Assembly: GCA_019203745.1 (NCBI GenBank)
Contig: CP078104.1
Coordinates: 3,534,001-3,598,000, forward strand
Reading direction: 5' to 3'
DNA length: 64,000 bases
Source of the DNA: Chryseobacterium sp. E1
GTDB taxonomy: Bacteria > Bacteroidota > Bacteroidia > Flavobacteriales > Weeksellaceae
The notes under the pieces were generated by a model, which was not told the origin of the DNA, did not search any database, and worked only from the letters and a program-made list of their open reading frames with translations. Position numbers and translations under genes: made by a program. This document shows, in pieces, positions 61,566-64,000 of the stretch (its first letter is position 1; every line of letters begins with the position of its first letter).

Positions 61566-64000
61566 CTATTTCCTTTTCATCTTTTTACCATTGAATTTAT
61601 TGAGTTTCAGGCTTAATGAAAACATGATATACCGTTTCAGGATCAGCTCTTCACGATCTTCAAAATAAGTATTGGTGATATTTCTTCTTACACTTTGATT
61701 CTGATTCAGCACATCATAGATCTTCACTTTTGCTGTAAGCTGCTTTTTGTAGAAGGAGTAGCCCAGACTGGTATTCCAGAAATAAAAATCCTTTTTGAAC
61801 CCCGGGGCAATATTCGAATTGGTATTGTATTCGAAATCATTTCCGAAAACCAGACTGCTCTGGAGCAGATAATTGGTAAGCTCCAGCTTTAAAGACTGAT
61901 TGGCCGTATTGATGTTGTTGATATCCGAATTGGAATATTTGGAGAAATTATATCCGAGTCTGTACGACGGCTTTATCGTAAATTTATCTTTAATTTCGAA
62001 ACTTAAATTTAATGCAGGCGTTAAACTGTAAGTTCTGCTTTTGATCAGCTGTCCGTTCACAGAACTGTTATTAAAATTATAAGTCATCCCGAACCTTGGG
62101 CTGATGGATAGTTTTTTATCCTCCCATTTGAAGGTTTTATTGAAAAAGCATTGACGTTCAGACTCTTATTTCCGCTTATATTATCATAGGTTACGATCTG
62201 CTTTCCGGCATCATCATATCTGGTGTAATTGATGACATCATTATTCCTGTAGATAAAACCTACATTTAGGAAATAATTGAAGTTAGACACAATATTATAG
62301 TTGTTGAAAGAAATAGTGCTGCTGTTCATCCATGAGTTTTTAAGATCAGGATTTCCGGTATAGGTGATCAGGGGATCAGATTCGTCTTTATAAGGAATTA
62401 ACCTTTCCGCCCCGGGAATACCAAAGCTTGAAGAATTGGCAAACGTTAGCCTTTTACGTTCAGAAAAAGCATATTGAAAATTCACTGAATAGCTTGGAAG
62501 TACAAAGTTTTTCTGAAGCTCATACTGCTGACCTTTGAAGACCGAGTTTACCTTCATATCCGAAATCTCAAGATTGGCAGTACTCCAGGCATTGAATTTC
62601 TTTTTAAAAATAGAAAAAGATATTTCAGGGGTGATCTGACTGATATTCTGCTGCATGCTGTTTGAGAGTGCAATATTATAATTGGAGTAATTTCCGGTAG
62701 CAGCATCAAAATCGCTGATATCTCTGAAATCCCGAGACAGTTTTGAACTGTAGCTGACCTCAAAACTTACCATTGCAGAATCTGAGATCGGTTCGGTATA
62801 TCCTGCCCGGAACGTGTAATTATTGACCTGGTTCCGGTTCTTCTGCAGCTGATCCCGGTTATCTGTAGTGATTCCGGATTCCCGGTAAAACGTATTCTGT
62901 GACTGGTTAACAGTATTGGTTTTGGATTCGGAAACAGTACTGTTAATCGTAGCAGAGATGGTACGCCCTTTCTTTTTAAGGTTCCTTGAAAAATAGATAT
63001 TAGGACTGAAAGCATTGCTTTCTCCATTCATACTGTTCAAAGAATTACTTTCATTCAGAAGCTTACCATCCTTTGAGGTGGAAGATGTAGATCTGCCGGA
63101 ACTGGAACTTTCAGACCTTGAAAAAGAAGGCGAGAGGTAAATATTAGTCTTGGAATCCGGTTTAATGACCGTTGAATTATTAAAATTATAGTCTTTAGAT
63201 TCATTTTCACCGCTATTTTCAGAATCGGTTTTCAGTGTGGAGTCACCCGGAAGAAGTGTACTTCGAGAAGCTTTGGAACGGGTTTCCCTGTTAGATTCTG
63301 AATACCTTAGACTGAGGTTATCCAGACTTGCATCCGATGAAAATTTATCATTATAATTGATTCCAACACTTGAAAATCTTTGAATACCGCCCCCACTGCT
63401 TTGTGAACCGCCCCTCTGCTTCCCATAGTATCAAAAACCTCATCGGCAGAAACACTTCTTGAATTGATATTGTTGGAAGAAGCTATCAGGCTGAGATTGG
63501 TATCTGCTTTAAAATAGTTGGCCTGTATATTTCCCTCATATCTCTTATCAGAACCGTATCCAGCCATTGCCTTCCCAAAAAGCCTTTATTTTTCTTTTCA
63601 TCAATATTGAAATTGATCGTAGTATTCTGTGATCTTGCAGGTTTTTTACTAAGTTCTTCCTCCTTTGTTTTGGTCGTGGTAAACTGAATATTTTTAATAA
63701 TATCTGCCGGAAGATTCTGAAGGGCGATTTTACCGTCTTTATCAAAAAAGCTTTCCCATTTACTGTAATCTGGTCCACGGTCTTCCCATTTACTGTAATT
63801 TTATCATCATTGCTGATGTCAACTCCGGGAATCTGTTTCAGAAGCTCTTTTATATTGCTGTCAGGCCGTACTTTAAGAGAAGATGCGTTGAATTCTACAG
63901 TATCATTTTTATTTTTACCGGTGAAACGGAAATTTTTACCTCATCAATATTGATTATTTTTTTGGCTCAGGTTCTATATCTCCCAGTAATAACGGCTTGT
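61566..64000 (-). CDS. Large outer-membrane beta-barrel receptor (TonB-dependent-receptor-like), N-terminus beyond the window, many frameshifts
   Basis: The gene runs off the right edge; its N-terminal domain is missing. The visible part starts with a plug-like region (SSLKVRPDSNIKELLKQIPG, ITVNGKTVDQITVNGKAF, NIQFTTTKTKEEELSKKPAR) and continues as a long barrel of amphipathic strands rich in Ser and Asn, ending LILKRYIMFSLSLKLNKFNG to KKMKRK. This matches the outer-membrane beta-barrel family typical of Bacteroidota (OMP_b-brl_3). Frames break near 62084, 63040-63300, 63400, 63560, 63770 and 63930. No ligand can be assigned. Confidence 0.8.

Noticed and set aside
63753..63799. Direct repeat TTCCCATTTACTGTAAT, two copies 30 bp apart
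   Set aside because: It encodes the repeated VNGK motif (ITVNGKTVDQITVNGK) common in this receptor family, so it is not a mobile-element or CRISPR repeat.

Overview
The window looks like chromosomal DNA from an AT-rich member of the Bacteroidota, most likely Chryseobacterium or a close relative in the Weeksellaceae. The evidence is the recurring -7 box TAnnTTTG instead of Shine-Dalgarno-led promoters, an LpxC-FabZ fusion, PorX and type A sorting tails of the type IX secretion system (T9SS), a Chryseobacterium-style double-glycine leader peptide, and several TonB-dependent receptors. No tRNA, rRNA, CRISPR array or insertion sequence was seen. Almost every longer gene is interrupted by one or more single-base deletions, mostly inside short homopolymers, and housekeeping genes (rimO, hemB, lpxC-fabZ, xth, lptB) are hit as often as accessory ones. 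I read this as draft long-read sequence error and give gene limits as the reconstructed full-length genes, with the frameshift sites stated.

Region 1 (1-15730) is a plus-strand O-antigen or capsule locus. It holds a beta-helix protein fragment, an amidotransferase with HisH-like and HisF-like partners (WbuX/Y/Z type), CapE/FnlA, a glycosyltransferase, two short-chain dehydrogenases, a WxcM-like cupin, CapF/FnlB, a Wzy-like polymerase, CapG/FnlC, a WbuB-like transferase, a formyltransferase, a polysaccharide deacetylase, a WecA/WbpL-like initiating transferase and RfbC. The set predicts a glycan containing 2-acetamidino-2,6-dideoxy-L-galactose (L-FucNAm), with formyl and deacetyl modifications possible.

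Region 2 (15825-25030) holds rimO, two tandem secreted proteins of unknown function, an RlpA-like protein, xth, a lysozyme-inhibitor-like lipoprotein, porX and an S41 peptidase. Region 3 (25031-33098) holds an HD-domain hydrolase, then the lipid A operon lpxD, lpxC-fabZ, lpxA, a small unknown gene, efp, a second lpxD, followed by sucD and an outer-membrane barrel.

Region 4 (33333-45922) holds a NatAB-type ABC exporter, a tiny T9SS-tail protein, hemB, a minus-strand trio (TM2 protein, unknown protein, double-glycine peptide), lptB with an unusual C-terminal extension, a DKNYY-repeat protein, an MsbA-like exporter, a YafY-type WYL regulator facing a DinB-like protein, and a lipoprotein.

Region 5 (46264-64000) holds a TonB-dependent receptor, a cobalamin adenosyltransferase, thiamine diphosphokinase, a tyrosine phosphatase lipoprotein, the putrescine pathway genes speA and speB separated by a HAD phosphatase and a T9SS adhesin, an Ada-like alkylation repair gene and alkB flanking a novel membrane-anchored DGHHK protein, a CocE/NonD hydrolase, and an outer-membrane receptor cut by the window edge.
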